Shown: positions 36,184 through 48,175, counted from the stretch's first letter. The stretch: 64,000 nucleotides of DNA from Cenococcum geophilum 1.58 (GCA_001692895.1 KV748178.1:3334536-3398535), one strand, 5' to 3'. Notes: generated from the letters alone by a model not told the origin. Numbers and translations: made by a program.

Positions 36184-36300
36184 AACTTATTAAGGTTAAC
36201 GCGTCGCAGATACCTCATACAAAACTTGTTAAGGCCCCAAGGCCACCGTAAAGAACTTATTAAGGCCCTACCTAGAGAACTTATTAAGGCCCCTCTATGA
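36184..36300 (+). repeat. direct repeats in the LINE 5' region
   Basis: The unit GAACTTATTAAGGCCC occurs about four times (36184, 36225, 36253, 36279; the first two degenerate). A second repeat follows: GGTGACTCA...AGGGTCTTAATAGGCGTGGTA at about 36331 and again at about 36502. Repeated promoter-like units are common in LINE 5' regions; the role here is inference. Confidence 0.55.
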
Positions 36301-37449
36301 GGGCCTATCTAGTATCCGGTACACCTAGGTGACTCAAAAAAGGGTCTTAATAGGCGTGGTACGCGCGACCTGGACGTCTAATATAACGGCAACGCGACGG
36401 CGACCAGACGGCTCGACGAGGTGGAAACACAGGCAAAGCTCTAGGCAGCGGAAACACAGGCCAGCTTCGACGGCCCTATAGCGTTCGACCTACGGTCGCA
36501 GGTGACTCACAGGAGGGTCTTAATAGGCGTGGTATATGTAACCTAACGCGTATATATATAGGGGAGGCTCTAAGGAAACATAGGCTAGTTAGACAAGAAC
36601 TTGACGGTTAGAGACACAGGCCGGCTTATAAAAAGGGGGGATACAAGCTTAGTTAGTAGGAGAGGAGGGAGCAGGTCGCCTGGCACGGGACCCGTCTCTA
36701 TGGCCCCTCCTATAAGACACGGTCGGCCTATTATAAGGAGACTCTTATAGGCAACGCGAAACGGGAATTAAAACCTCCTATAGGGCGTAGTGCGTAATAG
36801 CCACTACTGGCTCTAAGGACCTCACCCCTTAGCTGGGCTCTGACCCTTAGTATACCTAATAGGTAGGTAAGATTACGTCTTGGCTGAAGAGACTACTACG
36901 TAGCTTAAGAAAACGGATACGCGTGTTGGTACATTAATAGACGGAACCGTTCGCTTCGCTAGGATAGTATACCGGTAAAACATACTTATAGAGCAAACAG
37001 GAGTTACTTAGGTGGGAGAGGTTTTAGCTGGGCCTTGACCGTAGAAGGTATACCCAACTATATTACAGGATGTAGCCACGACGCCCTTATAGGATTACGC
37101 CAAAAGTAGGCGCGTAAGACAGGAGTTACAACCCTTACAAATGGCAGCTTATACCCGTGCCAGCGGAAATAATAAAGAGAGGTGTAAAACTAGAGGCTAT
37201 AGAAGGCTCCCAAGCTGTGTAAAAGCGTACCAACCCTAGAAGGAAACTCTTATACAAACTACTAGAGGGTGGACTGGTACTTGGGCCAACCCCATTATAA
37301 AATATCTATAAAAACTGGTGAGAATCCCTGTGCGATTAGTAGTAGCAGCTAACTGCTTATAGTTTGGGACTAAAGCACTAGAAAACTAGGGTAGAGGCCT
37401 AGATAAGCAGGCATATTAAACTCTACTGTATTACTAGCTAATATATAAC

Positions 37450-38290
37450 TACCTGCCCCCTACTAGTTCTACTAGCCCTACCTCTACTAGAGGGAAAAAA
37501 AGCAACTATAAGAAAGGAAACTAGTCCTAGTTACGGACCAAAAAGACCAGCCTCTAGATATCTTCTCTCTACGAAATTAAGTCAACCAACTATTTATATC
37601 CAAAATGCAAATAGAGAAGCCAGTAATAGCTACTATAGCTAGAACTAGAGAAAAGCAGAATATCCTTCTTATAACTATAGAAGAATATGATATAGAGTTT
37701 CTAGTTAAACATAAGGAAATCTAGTCTAACTACTTCTCTTTTAAAAGGGAACAAAAACTAGAGCCCTAGACTTAGGTAGTAGCTTACAACGTCCCTATCT
37801 CCCCTTTCCTAGGAGAAGGAGGCTCTAAACTTCTAAAAGAAGAAATAGAGACCTTTAATCCTATTAGAATATAGGGACTACCTAAATAGATCTTATCTAG
37901 GGAAAAGAGATATGACCCACAAACTAGGTTCGGCTCTATAGTTTTTGCTATAGAAAACGAAGAGAAAAGACAGGAAATCCTTAAGTAGAAGGAAATCCTA
38001 ATTATAGGGGTAGCTGCTAAGGTAGTTAAATACCTAAAAGTCTCTCCTACTACACAGTGTACAAGTTGCCAAAAATTTGGCTATATAGGAGATAGATGCT
38101 CTACCAAGGCCTGTCGATTTTGTGTAGCGGCACATCTATCTAAGGACTACTCCTGTTCTATTTATAATATAACAGGTAGACCTTACAAGCATACTACCCC
38201 TCTTTACAGCAATTATAAAGAAAAACACTTTGCTAATAACAAAGACTGCGAGTCTCTTAAAGCAGCTAAACTAGTACACAAATGAGTACA
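37450..38290 (+). pseudogene. LINE ORF1 (nucleic-acid-binding protein), broken
   Basis: The clear part is near 38.05-38.28 kb, where CTSCQKFGYIGDRCS, CRFCVAAHLSKDYSC and a third Cys/His group form zinc knuckles as in Tad-like ORF1 proteins. The upstream part is homologous to 30.45-31.27 kb in the short LINE. Several in-frame stops. Confidence 0.65.
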
Positions 38291-38309
38291 AAACTTAAAA
38301 GGCTTTATA

Positions 38310-41300
38310 TAAAAAGAAGAAGAGATCTCTCTAGCTTCTAAAGCTAGGGGAGAAATCTCCTTTATACAACATAACGTAGGAAAAAGACAAGAAGTACAGC
38401 AAACCCTACTAGAAATAGGATTTAGGAGAAAAATAGATATTATCCTAGTACAAAAACCTAGTACCTGGAAAGACAAACAAAAAGAATCCTACTTCTCTAT
38501 TCCACATCCTACATTTAACCTTATCCTCCCTAGTAATCTAGCTATTCGACCTAGAGTAGCTATCTATATAAGGAAAACTAGTTCTAGTATTCTACAATAT
38601 AGAAATAGGGAGGATATCTGCAAAGATACAGATATTATAGCATTAGAAATCTATGGCCAATTTAAAAGATTTCTACTGTTTAATGTCTATAATAAGAGAC
38701 AACTAGACGAAAACTCTAGAACCTAAAGAAGTAGTACAACTACTATCTCTAGGGCCATTCTAGAACTGGAAATAAACCTCCCTTTTATACTAATAGGAGA
38801 CTATAACCTACACCACAAACGGTAGAACGCGCTAGCTAGGAACCTAACTAGGGAGGCTAAAGAACTAGTAGACTGGCTAGATAAATACAACTATTAACTA
38901 CTAAATTTAGACAAATAGCAAGGGACCTTTTATAGATCTAATATAAGGGAAAAGTCTATTATAGACCTAGCCTTCTACTTAGAAAACTTCCAAGAAAATA
39001 CCTGGGATAATTGGACTATAATAAAAGAAACAGGATCTGATCATAAGACTATAGCATTCTCTTTATTTACTAGAGAGATATAAAGATACCTAAACCCTCT
39101 TCAAGAAACCCCTTTCTCTATAAAAAAGGCAAACTAGGAAGTCTTCTCTACCTCCTTAAAAGAACAAGTTCTAGAGCTAGAACTAGAAGCAAACCTTTTA
39201 GTTAGAAGAACTAGTTAGAGAAAAACCCCTATATAGAGATAGGAGAAAAAAGGTCCCCTAGCCTCCCTAGATGAGATTCGTATATTGACTTAAGGATAGA
39301 AGCTTAAGTACACTAGTGATAATCTGCAATAGATCTTATTAGCTATATAAAGCTAGCAGTTAGAGAAAGCTATCCCTAGGATTCTAGAAACCTACGAATT
39401 CTCTAAACTATGTGGAATAAAAGAGCGCTCTAAAGAAAAGACAAAAAAAGGCCAAAACTAGGAAATAAACTTCAATAAGAACAACTTGAAAGAAATAGGT
39501 CTAGACTAGAAGCCTATAAAAAAAGCTAAAAAATCAATACTTTCACGCAATAAAAAGAAGCCAAGACCTAGCTGTGGAATAGCTTCCTAGAAAAAGCACA
39601 AGGAAAAGAGGTCTTACTACCCTAAAAATAACAAAAGGAGAGAACACTGCCGAATAACAGATCTATATGTAAGTAAGGATAGGACTACTAGACTAGTAGA
39701 AAGCCTTCGATATAAATTAATATAAAGCTTTTAATAACCTACTCTTTCCCAAAACCCCCCTTCTACTAGCTCTATAGAGTAAAAGGACTATACCTATAGA
39801 TAGTAAATGGGAATGGCCAGAGAACTAGAGAGAATAGAAGTCAAACAAGCCACTCCCTCTAGCTCATAAATAAAAAGTCTCCAGGGCCTAGATGGAATAA
39901 TCTTTCGCAATTCTTATAAAATGGCGCTACCCTAGCTATAGAAGATCTTCTAATATAGGATTTCTATAGGATCTATTTATCCCTAGGCTATCAGGCTAAG
40001 GGTTATAGAGAGTAAGCTTTGAAGAGTTATTCTTCCTAAAGTAATAAGGAGGATCTATTCTCTACAAAATCCTATAAGAACCCTATCTCCCTATCTAAAC
40101 GTACCTAGGAAAGACTTTAGAGAAAGATCTTCGCTGTACTATTCGGATATCTAGCTATCTTACTAGTTACCTTCAGAGATTCCACAGACTAGGAGAAGAA
40201 GACACGGTCCGCACATGACGCAGTTCTTCTACTTCTTTAAACAATATACAATCTAAAAAATAGTAGGAAAAGCTTAGCATTACGTGATGCTACACGTATC
40301 CTAGTGTTATACTTGTAAACAATATCATCTAAAATAGTAGGAAAAAGATAGACTAGCTACTACGTTATTTCCTTAGACGTAAAGGGGGCTTTTGTGACCA
40401 ATGTCTTTAAAAAACCAGCTTCTATCTATCTGTAAGGAACTAGGACTACCTTAACATTTTATACAATAGGTGGGGCTACTTTCCTAAGAAAGATACAGCT
40501 CTCCTTTAACGGGCAAATATAAGAAAAAGTAGAACTAGAAACAGGGATACCACAGGGATCGCCTATATCCCCTATCTTATTTTTACTATATTTACGCAAT
40601 ATCTATAGGCTAGAGATAGAAGGAGCCTATTCCCTCAGCTATATAGACGATTTTGCAATTACGGTTACATCAAACTCTACTAAATCTAATTGCAAAAAGC
40701 TAGAGAGAATTACGCGAGAGCTAATGTCTAAAGCTAAGGAAGCTGCTATTAGCTTTAATATTGGCAAAACAGAGCTTATACACTTCTATAATAAGCGTAC
40801 TACTATAGAGGAAGGGCTAAAGCTAGGAGACGTGGAAATATCCCCTAAACCCCTAGTTAGGTGGTTAGGAGTATTCCTAAACTCTAAGCTTACTTTTAAA
40901 CAATATATAGAAATAAAAATCTCTAAAGTAAAAGCAGCCTTCTATTTAATTAGAAGACTAGGCAATATACAAAGAGGCCTATCCCTATAAGCCCTTCGAC
41001 AGCTCTATATAGCCTACGTTACTACTATAGCAGACTACAGAATACAATGCTGGTAAAAAAGCAAATCTAGAGACTACCTACTAGCTAGGTACCAATCTCT
41101 ATAAAATAAGGCCCTAAAACTAGTTTTAGGAGCGTTTAAAGGATCTCCAAGCCAAGCTATAGAGATTGAAGCGTCTACTTCTCCCCCTAGAATTAGATTT
41201 GAAAAGCTTTGCAATAACTACGCATTAAAAATCCTAAAATTTAAGGAAAATCACGCAATTAAAAAGGCCTATATAGAAGAGGTTAATAAAGATAGGGACG

Positions 41301-42180
41301 AACTAGCAGCTAGTTCTAGCTCTAATTCTAGCCCTAAAAACTCTACTATAAAGTACCTCTTACAGCTAAAAACACAGCTACTATCTCTAACCACTAGAGT
41401 TTAGAAGCTAATCCAAAATTAGAATATAGAGAGAGTCTCTCTAAACTGGCAAAAACTATGGTCTCCTCCTATTCCCGCTTTCTTTTCTATCTCTAAGGGT
41501 AGTAAAGAAGAAGCTGTATAAGAACATCTAAGACTAGTAGAAAATCTATAAGAATCCCTAAAGTGGGACCTAGTAGATATATACTATATAGATGGCTCTA
41601 AAGACAATAAATTAAATATAGCAGCCGTATGTAAAATAGGAGAGAGAAATAGGATTATATATACAACAAACTGGAATCTAGGGCCCTATATGGAAATTAT
41701 AGACGTAGAGCTTTATGTAGTCTATAGGGCCCTAGAACACCTAAAATAATAAAGACTAGAAGAGAAATAGGTTTATATCTTTATAAATAGCCAAGCGGCT
41801 ATTAAGAGATTACAGCTTAATTCTCTTATAGGAGGGCAAGAACTAGTCTTTAAAATTACGCAAAGCTATTTCTATCTAGCTAGTAAAAATATCTCTATTA
41901 ACTTCTATTGGGTTCCTAGTTACCTAGAAATTTACGGAAATGAAATAGCAGATAAACTAGCTAAAAAGGGCCTCTCTAGAAGAAAAATATAATCTTTTTA
42001 TTCTTCTCTAGCCCACCTAGGGAAATAAGCAAGAGAAAAGATACTAGAATAGTGGAAAAATAATTAGCAATAGAATAAAAGCAAAGGAAAACACTATACT
42101 AGAATCTGTAAAGGAAACTACCCTTTCTCTTTTAAAGCCACTAAGGATAAATATCCTAAAAAGCTATAATCAGCTTTCTT
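38310..42180 (+). pseudogene. LINE ORF2 (endonuclease, reverse transcriptase, RNase H), broken
   Basis: Readable blocks in order: FIQHNVGKRQEVQQTLLEIG (38.37 kb) and a GDYNLHH block (38.8 kb) of the apurinic-type endonuclease; TGIPQGSPISPILFLLYL (40.54-40.60 kb) and SLSYIDDFAITV (40.65 kb), the reverse transcriptase core with its YIDD active site; VRWLGVFLNSKLTF (40.86 kb), the thumb; YYIDGSKDNKLNIAA (41.58 kb) and later FYWVPSYLEIYGNEIADKLA (41.91 kb) of RNase H. Intact blocks are separated by RIP-type stops. Only 40724-40990 stays open over a longer stretch. Confidence 0.75.
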
Positions 42181-43750
42181 TTAACTAAAACTAGGAAAAG
42201 GCTTCTTTAAATCCTTCTCTAAAATAATAGGGAAGGATAAAGAAGGTAGATGCTTTAAGGACTGTACCGCGGTACAAACCCCTACGCACCTATTACTAGA
42301 ATGCAGACTATATTGGGAAGATAGAAAGGAAATGTAAAGACAAATAGGCTCTTTTTTCTCCTTAGAGAAGCTTTTTTGTATAAAGAAAGGAAGAAGGGCG
42401 CTTTTTCTATTCTTAAGTAGGATAAAAATAGCTACTAGGAAGTGGCTAAGAGTAGAAGGATCTCTAGAAGGAGGCAACTCCTACTAAAAGTCCTAATAGA
42501 TAGACCATAGAAAGCAAAAGGACAGAAATAAACTATAAAAAGGACAGGGACAGGCGTTAGGATTATTTATAATTTTATTCCAATTTTTTCTACTATTTTC
42601 CTATCGTTTTCTTACTACCTAATAGTTGTTAGCAACCTAGTATCTTATTAGGAAGCTGTAAATCCCTAGCTTAGGGATTTATAAACTACTAGGACATAGC
42701 TACTAGTATATATTAAGCTACCTAGAAAGGATTCATATATATAAAACTATAGCGCCATAGCCTAGAGGCTGCATGTATAGTATTGTACGTAGTATAATAC
42801 AACGGATATAAAATAAAAAATAAAAAAAATACCTCTTTTTATTATTTCCGCCAGTATAGGTATAAGCTGTTATTTATAGGGGTCGTAACTCCCATCTTAC
42901 GCGCCTATTAGCGTAATCCTATAAGGGCGTTATGGCTATATCCTACAATATAAAAGCCTTAGGTACCTTTTACGGTTAAGGCCTAAATAAAACCTTTCCC
43001 GCCTAAGTAACTCCTATTTACTTCTTAAGTATATCTTACTAGCGTACCGCCCTAGAGGTAAACGGTTCCGTCTATTAATATACTAATACGCGTATCCGTT
43101 CTCTTAAGTTATATAGTAGTCTCTTTAGCTAGGATATAATCCTACCTATATACTAGGTGTACTAAGGGTTAGAGCCTAGTAAAGGGGTAAAGTCCTTAAA
43201 GCTAGTAGTGGCTATTATATACTACGCCCTATAGGAGGCTAGTAGTAATATAGGGGTGTAACACCCTATACTACTGCTAGTTCCTATTTTACGTTGCCTA
43301 TAAAAATCTCCTTATAATAGACCGACTATATCTTATAGGAGAGGGGCCGTAAAAACACTAAGTCCCGTACTAGACGACCTACTCCCCCCTCTCCTACTAA
43401 CTAAGCTTATATCCCCCCCTTTTATAAGCTGGTCTATATTTCTAACTATTAAGTCCTTATCTAACTGGCTTATGTTTCCCCTATAGCCTCCCCTATATAT
43501 ATATATTAGGTTATATACACTACGCCTATTAAGACCCTCCTGTAAGTTGCCTTATATATATACGCATTAGGTTACATATACTACGCCTATTAAGACCCTC
43601 CTATAAGTCGCCTATAAGTCGACTTAAACGCTATAGGGCTGTTAAAGCTGGCCTGTGTTTCCGCTGCCTAGAGCTTTACCTATGTTTCCGCCTTATTAAG
43701 CCGTCTGGTTACCATCGCGTCGCTATTACGTCGCTATTGCGTCGCCGTTA

Positions 43751-44016
43751 ACTAGTCAATACCTGGGCTTGTTACACCATTTGCGGGCGTTTTAGCATCG
43801 CGTTTCTAAGCACTCATATGCTTCGCTAAAAGATGAAATCCCACAGTCCATACTCATACACTGTCCCGGGCGTCTGCTTATAGGTCAAACATACAACACC
43901 GCTATTTTTCATGCTCCCTCTTTCTAATTCCATAACGGAAAGCCAACATTGGCAAACAGGATCCGGGTCCCCCAAGGCTCCGCATCTCGAAATAATCTCC
44001 CACCAATCAACGCATC
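43751..44016. other. border between repeat block and gene island
   Basis: Composition changes from TpA-rich to normal at about 43.80-43.85 kb. It serves as the 3' flank of BOS1, whose stop is at 44017. Confidence 0.5.
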
Positions 44017-44971
44017 CTACCCTAAATACCTCAACACCAACCAGCAAAACCCAAAAAATACGACCACGCCAACCCAGAATATCCACTTATCCTGCTTCGC
44101 CCGCCTCTCCACCATGCGAATCGTGTCCCCACTAACCCCCAGCGTATTTGCCACACTATACAGCTTGCGCTGCGTGCCCTTCAACATCTCGCGCTGATGT
44201 CCCAGGTCGCCCAACACAGCACGGCCACGGTCCAGGAATTCGTCGAGGTGAGCGTTCGTTTGCGACATGAAGGACTGCTCGCGGTAGGCATGCGTCTCGC
44301 GGTTGTAGTCGGCGGGCGAGGCGCCGAGCGCGGACGGGCGGCCAGCGCCAGCGGCGTAGGAGGCGGAAGAGGGGTTTGGTGCCCAGGGCGAGCCGCTGGA
44401 GGGCTGGGAGGAGTGCGAGTAAGGGTTTTCGGGCGTGGCGGTGTTGTGTGGACGGCGACCGAGGAGCTCTGTCCGGGCTTGGGTTGTTTGCTTAGGAGCG
44501 GGGTTAGCATTTTTGTGCTGTTGCTGCTAGCTAGGCCTGAAGGGGTAGCTTTGCACTACTAGAGCTATGGTCGCAAGGCTGCTCCCAGAGTACTGGAAGC
44601 TGCCAGAGTGCTAGCTGTGTACGAGAACGTCATACCATTTCATCATTAACCTGCCGTAACCGGCCGAACTGCTCTCGGTAATCCGCTAGCTCCGCCCGGA
44701 ATGTTTTCAGTCTCTCAAACGCTTTTTCTTGCTTTGTGGCTACTATCTCCTGTTTTGCGAGCTTGTTATAGTCGTCAATGGTCCGGGAGAATGAGGTCAG
44801 GGAAGCGTTGATCTGACCGAGCAGGGCTGGTGACGGTGACGACGCTTCTACGAAGGCATCTAGATCTTTGCGTATAGCTGTTGATTGCCGCAGGGCGGAG
44901 TTGAAGAGGACATTCTGCGTTTGCTGTGAGCTTCATTCTGCCTTGGGAATGTCTGATGTGTAGCAAACCAT
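44017..44971 (-). CDS. BOS1: BOS1/membrin-type Golgi SNARE
   Basis: Qb-type SNARE that acts in ER-to-Golgi vesicle fusion, anchored by a C-terminal membrane helix. Three exons. Exon 1 is the ATG alone (44971..44969, in a CCACCATGG context), followed by a 54-nt intron; exon 2 (44914..44636) starts NVLFNSALRQSTAIRKDLDA and covers the N-terminal helices; intron 44635..44527; exon 3 (44526..44017) has the linker with ELLGRRPHNTATPENPY, the SNARE helix (RGRAVLGDLGHQREMLKGTQ, then VANTLGVSGDTIRMVERRAK) and the tail anchor WIFWVGVVVFFGFCWLVL. Predicted 263 residues, near the family's 240-250. The acceptor of intron 2 could also be 3 nt further on (44524), removing one Gln. The family call is firm; the one-codon first exon is inferred because no other in-frame ATG exists. 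Confidence 0.9.
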
Positions 44972-45257
44972 GGTGGCGACGGATGATGTAGGATTTAGGT
45001 GCTGCAGAGCTTAGATATAAGCTGTTTGAAAGGCAGCACAGAAGGAGGCTGCTATGGTAGGTACGAATAGAGTAATTGGAGAAATACTGGGGTGGATATT
45101 TCTTTCAGCCCAACACCATGAGTTGCTGTCGACACATTTCATGAGCCTCTTTTGGGTCACCGCCTTTTCGCCAAGCCGCTAGTGTCGATCACTAAATCTG
45201 AGGCATAAAGACTGTCATCTTCTTCTTCTTCTTCTTCTATATTATACTGTCTTATTA

Positions 45258-45600
45258 TTGTCTTATAAATCAGACCCCCGGGAGGAATCTCGCCACGGCG
45301 TGACGCCAAGGATCTAGTGCCACGCTTGTGGTGCGGATATTCCTATATCCGCAATCGATTTCTTGGTCTAAACTTCTGAGGTAAAGATCTGGAAGAGTCC
45401 GTATCCTGCTTACATAAGCAGACTCCATTTGTTCATTCTCTGGTTTGTTTCTGTAGCAATCACTTATTAATTACCACGCCATATAGGCCTATATTAAAGG
45501 CCTATATTCGTCGTAGTTAGAACTTCAATCTACCATTTAGTTCATCAGTACGGACGCGCTCCCCCCTATTCCCCCACGAAGCGTCTGATTTATGAGATAA
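45258..45600. mobile_element. TTATCTCATAAATCAGA-type MITE, copy 1
   Basis: The right end, read on the minus strand, is TTATCTCATAAATCAGACGC followed by TTCGTGG; the left end is TTGTCTTATAAATCAGAC, two mismatches away. 343 bp, no gene inside. Contains the palindrome TAGGCCTATATTAAAGGCCTATA. No matching target duplication is visible, so it may have recombined. Confidence 0.6.
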
Positions 45601-46533
45601 CGCAGGTCAATGTTCCGTCTTCTTTTCATCACCGAATGCCAACGTTGCAGATTTTACTGTGTATATCCATGTTAAAAGAACGACACTTGGCAGTAGAATG
45701 CTCATGCTGTAAGTTCCACAGCTTGACCCCGAGTTCATTTGATGACTGTTGACAATTTCCATGTCCACGTTTAACCACTAGCAATCAATTTGACTATGGT
45801 TACACATCTGGCGCTTTCTTCGTACTACCTGGCAAAGCTATTAGTGTCTAGACTTTCTCCGTTCTTCAGTTCTCTAGTTTGACAAAGGGGCGCCTTCTCT
45901 CTCGCTCTTTGTGTTGTTTGTGCCATCTAAATCAAAGCGTAAGGAATCGAGGGAACGGTCATCCTCTAACTGCTAAATCACCTCCTTTCCTAGAATAACG
46001 ATTGAGATTATCTCTGTAACATGAATTAGATTTCTTCTCCATGGACGTTGCTTTGACTGAAAAGAATGGAGGATAAAGGAATCTCCTCCAGCAGATAATC
46101 CTCCCCGATTTCATGAGAAGATATCAATGATTGGAGGCACAGTTAGATGGCCTTAGGGGAACGAAATTGCGGGTGTGTAATTGGGTCTACCGCGAATAAT
46201 GCAGTTCAAGACGGAAGACCAAACTTGAGGGGACGCGTTCACGAGGGATTACAGTACATCTTCATTATATTCTTGAGCTGCGGAGGTGCTTGATTATATA
46301 ACGACTACGCAATCATAGTACCGACAGCCTTCCAGTCGTGTGGCGCCCCTGAAATGCCAAGCTATATTCACCTCGCTCGAACGGTCTCACCTTTTAATCC
46401 TCCGCTTTGCGCCGCTGCACTTCCTGCCCCTTCCACATCCCACACTCATCCCACCCCCAAATTTGTCTACAACGGCACTCATAATTTAGATTTTGATATC
46501 TTTTCATTACCTAGTTCAACAAAACCAGCCAAT
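45601..46533. other. upstream region of the six-exon Myb-like gene
   Basis: No gene seen. CT-rich stretches (about 45.89-45.91 and 46.41-46.45 kb) are typical fungal core-promoter and 5' untranslated sequence. An in-frame upstream ATG at 46354 exists but the reading from it is not protein-like. Confidence 0.5.
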
Positions 46534-47796
46534 ATGTCTGACGTTATAGTTGATGAAGCTGTTTACCAGAAGATAGTGCAGACTGATAATGTGAGTGCTA
46601 CGCAAGCTTCAACTTAATTTTCCATCAAACCACCAAGACAGCAAGGCCGTCATAGACTCAATCAAATTCTTGTCTAAAAAGTATAGAATCTCGTTGGGCG
46701 CTTCACACTGCGAAGCTTCCGTCTTTTGACCTTGAAATTTACCCGCTTGAATTTAAGGTCACACTAATCACTCGCATATCTTAGGGTACTCCTGAATCAG
46801 TTGCGCCTCTCATCAAGGCTGAAGTCGACAAAGAAAACATTCCTCCTACGCCAGTCACCCCAAAGGCGCCCAGAACCCCGAAGTCAGGGTCGAAGCGATC
46901 CGCTGCCAATGGAGATGGCGAGGATGATGTTGACGTGACCCCAACAAAGAAGGCCAAACCCAGGAAGGGCGACACCACTCCGCGCCAGCGCAAGGTAAGT
47001 TTCTACTCGCCCAAAAAATATGACTTGGGGCGTCCGTACTAACCTGTGACCAGACCTCCGGCAAGCCCATGGTGAGTTGTCTAAGCCTTCACCCTTCACA
47101 AGGTTTTCATTAAAGTACGATTTGGGTACCGTCTGTATCAACGGCTCAACAGCTTAGGGAAATCTGAACGCAATGCTCTATTTCAGCTCAGGCACTACAA
47201 GATTCTCACTTGCCCACTCAGAACACAAAAAGCTGACGTGATATTAGGGTAGCAACAAGATTGCAACCTCGGTGGAGGAGTTATCGGTGCAGGATCGTCT
47301 TTTGCTTACTATGAAAGATGTGAGCCCTAGTTCCGCTCTTCTGCCATGTCGTCAGAGTCCTCTAACTTTGATTTTAGGCTGGCAAGTCCTGGTCCGACAT
47401 CATCGCAGCGTGGAAGGATGCTACTGGTGATACTCCCGGAAAGTCGACCCTCCCAAACCGCTACGCTCGTCTCAAGGCAAATATCACCCAGATGAAGCAA
47501 GAAGATCAGGAGACCCTACTCATAGCATACAAGAAGGTTCATGAGAAGTTCGAGCGTGACAAGTGGGATCTTATCAAAAAGACCATGGAAGACGACGGTG
47601 CTGACAATAGCTACACGGTACGTCTACACCCGTATATTCGCCAAGTGTGGGAGTGTGCCTAACTGACTTGATCTAGACTGCAACTATCCAGAAGCAGTAT
47701 AAGAAACTTAGCGATAAGGCTGCTAATGCCACTCCAGCAGCTGCGACTACCGCAATGTTAGGTCCTTCCGAAGCGCACGGCGAAGAGGACAATTAG
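46534..47796 (+). CDS. Myb/SANT-like nuclear protein (six exons)
   Basis: Predicted 238 residues from exons 46534-46590, 46785-46994, 47054-47071, 47248-47319, 47378-47617 and 47677-47796. Every intron starts GTGAGT, GTAAGT, GTGAGC or GTACGT and ends in a normal AG, and all five lie between codons. The protein begins MSDVIVDEAVYQK. Residues 20-95 are basic and Pro/Lys/Thr-rich with a nuclear-signal-like TPTKKAKPRK. Residues about 107-158 form a Myb-like helix bundle (LSVQDRLLLTMKDAGKSWSD, then AWKD, then LPNRYARLKANI). The next 60 residues are charged and helical (ERDKWDLIKKTMEDDGADNS). The layout fits a chromatin or DNA-binding protein of the fungal Myb-like class; the exact role is unknown. 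It converges on niiA. Confidence 0.85.
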
Positions 47797-48175
47797 GCAA
47801 TGCTCTTGTGTCTGCTCACCTTAGCATGCTTGCCTTGAGGGGTGGTTTGGAGAGCGCTGCACATTTGCCTTTTCTATCCATTCTTCGCTTCAAACGGCCA
47901 CGAACTTTCAAGCATTTCTATTGATTGCTATCACCAGCGTACCCCTTCTGTCATGTCGCAGCATAGGCGTACTTATTCTCTAGCCTCCATCAGTAGGTAA
48001 GAGCAGTCGGGGAAAAGATTTAAATATATTCAGTCCTCGAGAGACTGTCATAACATAAACATACAACCCGTGGGATATCATATTCACATTCTCCCATCGT
48101 TTTCTAAAAGACCGAATCTAATCCATCAGGATAAATAAATGTACACGTCTAACAATCTCATGTCAATCATATTGT
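47797..48175. other. convergent 3' region
   Basis: The 379-bp gap between the stops of the Myb-like gene and niiA; must hold both 3' untranslated regions. No frame of interest. Confidence 0.6.

Larger units (their letters stand above)
35757..42828 (+). mobile_element. near full-length Tad-like LINE (7.1 kb)
   Basis: Flanked by a 13-bp target duplication ATACCTCTTTTTA (35744-35756 and 42829-42841), with an A-rich tail (ATAAAATAAAAAATAAAAAAA). Layout: 1.7-kb 5' untranslated region with internal repeats; ORF1 about 37.45-38.29 kb with CCHC knuckles; ORF2 about 38.3-42.2 kb with endonuclease, reverse transcriptase and RNase H. Both frames carry many stops of RIP type (Gln and Trp codons). Clade assignment to Tad1-like elements rests on ORF order, the RNase H and the fungal host; it is inference. 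Confidence 0.8.
33868..43750 (-). mobile_element. older LINE on the minus strand, split by the plus-strand LINE
   Basis: Two pieces. The 5' piece is 43750 down to 42842 and matches, inverted, the 5' untranslated region of the plus-strand LINE (36376-37195). The other piece is 35743 down to about 33868: it first continues that same untranslated region (to about 35455), then becomes the C-terminal part of a LINE ORF2: RT thumb (KYQLMHFTRRRRHA near 35.38 kb, then VLGIWVDPKL near 35.25 kb), and further the CCHC-type end. It finishes with GGACCGGGACAGGCGG and a TTATTATTATT tail. The jump from untranslated region to RT thumb means an internal deletion or a chimera of two LINE families. Confidence 0.65.

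Noticed and set aside
36184-36300. CRISPR-like spaced repeats
   Set aside because: Only four degenerate units with uneven spacing, in a LINE leader of a fungus; no cas genes.
36376-43750. A 7.4-kb DNA element with 0.9-kb terminal inverted repeats
   Set aside because: The 13-bp target duplication and A-rich tail inside the arms show a LINE inserted into an inverted LINE copy.
44197-44562. Plus-strand 121-codon frame and minus-strand 109-codon frame at BOS1
   Set aside because: Both overlap BOS1 exon 3 in other frames.
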